DNA of 64,000 nucleotides from Paraherbaspirillum soli (GTDB taxonomy: Bacteria; Pseudomonadota; Gammaproteobacteria; Burkholderiales; Burkholderiaceae_D): contig NZ_JBHSMT010000025.1 in assembly GCF_042654985.1 (NCBI RefSeq), forward strand, positions 1-64,000. Reading direction: 5' to 3'. A model generated the notes under the pieces. It worked only from the letters and a program-made list of their open reading frames with translations, was not told where the DNA came from and made no database searches. A program made the position numbers and the translations under genes. Below are positions 62,427 to 64,000 of this stretch, one piece after another; position 1 is the first letter of the stretch, and every line of letters begins with the position of its first letter.

Positions 62427-63592
62427 GCCGCCACTCCTGCCGCTTCCTTCGCTTCCGTCATATGCACCGGACCCAGCTCCTGCCAGATACGCTCGTAATA
62501 TTCGCGCATCACATTCAGGTAACGCGGGTCATCCAGCAAAAAAGCGTCGTGACCGTGCGGCGCATCGATTTCGGCATAACTGACGCGCCGTTTATTGTTG
62601 ACCAGTGCCTGCACTATCTCGCGGCTGCGCTCCGGCGCAAAGCGCCAGTCGGTCATGAACGAGACCAGCAGGAATTGCGCCTGTGTTTTGCTCAGCGCCT
62701 GGGTCAAATCGCCGCCAAATTCCTTGGCCGGATCAAAGTAATCGAGCGCCTTGGTGATCAACAGATAGGTGTTGGCATCGAAGTATTCGGAGAATTTATC
62801 GCCCTGATAGCGCAGATACGATTCGATTTCAAAATCGACGCCGAAGCCGAACTGGTATGCGCCGGAACGCAGGTCGCGGCCGAATTTCTCGGCCATGTCG
62901 TCATCCGACAAATACGTGATGTGGCCGACCATGCGCGCCACCCGCAGTCCGTTTTTGGGAACCACGCCATGCGCGTAATAATCGCCGCCATGAAAGCCCG
63001 GGTCGGTCAGGATCGCCTGCCGCGCGACGTCATTGAAGGCAATGTTCTGCGCCGACAGCTTAGGCGTCGATGCAATCACCACGCAATGGCGCAAGCGGGT
63101 CGGATACAACAAGCTCCAGGCCAGCGCCTGCATGCCACCAAGCGAACCGCCCATGACCGCGGCAAATTGCGCGATCCCGAGCGCATCGGCCAGGCGCGCC
63201 TGCGCCTGCACCCAGTCTTCCACCGTCACCACCGGGAAGTCGGCGCCATACGGCTTGCCGGTCGCCGGATTGATATGCATCGGTCCGGTGGAGCCGAAAC
63301 AGGAGCCCAGGTTATTGACGCCGATGACGAAAAATTTGTCGGTATCGAGCGGCTTGCCGGGCCCCACCATATTGTCCCACCAGCCGACGTTTTTTTCGTC
63401 GCCCTCGTACACTCCGGCAACGTGATGCGATGCGTTCAGCGCATGGCACACCAGCACGGCGTTCGACTTGTCCGCATTGAGCTCGCCGTAAGTTTCATAA
63501 ACCAGTGTGTATGCCGCCAGCGATGCACCGCTTTGCAAGAGTAGCGGCGTCGCAAATTGCATGGATTGGGGGGAGACGATTCCTAGAGACAT
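62423..63592 (-). CDS. metX: Homoserine O-acyltransferase MetX
   Basis: 389 residues. Alpha/beta hydrolase fold: LVYETYGELNADKSNAVLVC, the nucleophile Ser of GGSLGGMQALAWSLLYP and a C-terminal DAPHGHDAFLLDDPRYL with the catalytic Asp and His. Converts homoserine to O-acetyl- or O-succinyl-homoserine, the entry to methionine; several betaproteobacterial MetX proteins use succinyl-CoA, so the acyl donor is left open. Its ATG lies 10 bases inside the end of ptsI. Confidence 0.96.
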   Translation of the reverse strand: MSLGIVSPQSMQFATPLLLQSGASLAAYTLVYETYGELNADKSNAVLVCHALNASHHVAGVYEGDEKNVGWWDNMVGPGKPLDTDKFFVIGVNNLGSCFGSTGPMHINPATGKPYGADFPVVTVEDWVQAQARLADALGIAQFAAVMGGSLGGMQALAWSLLYPTRLRHCVVIASTPKLSAQNIAFNDVARQAILTDPGFHGGDYYAHGVVPKNGLRVARMVGHITYLSDDDMAEKFGRDLRSGAYQFGFGVDFEIESYLRYQGDKFSEYFDANTYLLITKALDYFDPAKEFGGDLTQALSKTQAQFLLVSFMTDWRFAPERSREIVQALVNNKRRVSYAEIDAPHGHDAFLLDDPRYLNVMREYYERIWQELGPVHMTEAKEAAGVAA

Positions 63593-64000
63593 GACTTGTG
63601 GCTTGGGGTTGGATTTGCTCGCATTTGATTAACCGCCGCCGCAATCGCGCTCGGTTCGGTATTGCGCAGGATTTTCTTGGTTTGTGCGATCAGCCCGTCC
63701 AGGTCGCTATTCAGGATTTCCTGCTTTACTGCCAGCAATTGCGCCGGATGCATCGAGAATTCCAGCAGGCCCATGCCAAGCAGCAAACGCGTGAATTTGA
63801 CGTCGCCCGCCATTTCTCCGCATACCGACACCGGAATTCCCGCCTTGCGCCCGAGCGCAATCACAGTCGACAGCAGATACAAAACAGCCGGATGGAGCGG
63901 GTTATACAAATGCGCCACTTCGTGGTCGACGCGGTCGATCGCCAGCGTGTACTGGATCAAGTCGTTGGTGCCGATCGATAAAAAATCCATGCGCTTGATA
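63583..64000 (-). CDS. ptsI: PTS enzyme I, C-terminal part (cut by window edge)
   Basis: 139 residues visible up to the right edge. They contain DFLSIGTNDLIQYTLAIDR, VDHEVAHLYNPLHPAVLYLL, the active-site Cys loop VSVCGEMAGD and LLLGMGLLEFSMHPAQLLAV, matching the PEP-binding domain of enzyme I. The frame continues past ATG 63990 to the edge, so that ATG is not the start. Enzyme I passes phosphate from PEP to HPr. It runs into metX with a 10-base overlap, so the PTS and methionine genes may share a transcript. Confidence 0.95.
   Translation of the reverse strand, partial: IKRMDFLSIGTNDLIQYTLAIDRVDHEVAHLYNPLHPAVLYLLSTVIALGRKAGIPVSVCGEMAGDVKFTRLLLGMGLLEFSMHPAQLLAVKQEILNSDLDGLIAQTKKILRNTEPSAIAAAVNQMRANPTPSHKSCL

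Noticed and set aside
62427..63600. Possible SAM or SAH riboswitch for metXW
   Set aside because: metX starts inside ptsI, leaving no untranslated leader for a riboswitch.

Overview
The window looks like chromosomal DNA of a betaproteobacterium of the Burkholderiales, most likely the Oxalobacteraceae (Collimonas/Herbaspirillum/Janthinobacterium-like). This is inferred from gene content and protein style: a MetX-MetW pair, a polyhydroxyalkanoate phasin, an OmpC-type porin, a DUF3717 protein, XdhABC with GuaD, and GC-rich codon use. No species-level marker (rRNA) is present. I saw no tRNA, rRNA, CRISPR array, transposase or prophage.

Layout. 0-6 kb: the N-terminal part of a type VI secretion VgrG (cut by the left edge), a DODA-type dioxygenase/DoxX pair with a divergent LysR regulator, a phasin, and a patatin/M15-peptidase pair. 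6-11.5 kb: a B12-binding radical SAM protein, a large two-domain peptidoglycan hydrolase coupled to an unknown exported protein (candidate T6SS effector/immunity pair), and a DUF3717 protein. 11.6-19 kb: the rbsBACRKD ribose operon, divergent from a nucleoside hydrolase lipoprotein, with a perfect LacI-type operator between them. 19-22 kb: a 113-residue unknown, prolyl aminopeptidase, and an EAL-like/HDOD protein behind a strong sigma-28-like promoter. 22.4-28.6 kb: a selenium module (selU, selD, putative selenate-binding protein, ABC ATPase and two permeases). 28.7-33.5 kb: a two-component system, a PIN/RHH toxin-antitoxin pair, a porin and a small membrane protein. 33.6-39.5 kb: an SMC-like JetABC/MksFEB operon with no jetD next to it. 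39.5-46.6 kb: an isochorismatase-like hydrolase, two MFS transporters, a LysR regulator, a Phd/RelE-type TA pair, a second 113-residue unknown and a DUF2804 protein. 46.7-55.2 kb: purine catabolism (NCS2 permease, xdhABC, guaD). 55.3-60.2 kb: prkA-yeaH-spoVR. 60.4-64 kb: ampG, metW, metX and the C-terminal end of ptsI.

How the genes work together. The nucleoside hydrolase lipoprotein could release ribose outside the cytoplasm for RbsBAC and RbsK/RbsD, while the freed bases could enter the NCS2/GuaD/XdhABC route 30 kb away. The selenium genes form a path from selenium uptake to selenophosphate (SelD) to 2-selenouridine in tRNA (SelU). PrkA, YeaH and SpoVR are a conserved stress/starvation set.

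The intergenic spaces are crowded with three families of short palindromic repeats: A, about 121 bp with CTCTAAAAACC ends; B, about 90-175 bp with GTAGGGCGGA ends; C, about 65-70 bp of paired TTGGGCTGCAAAGCCCAA. Several copies lie inside operons (xdhA/xdhB, prkA/yeaH, and the selenium ABC genes).
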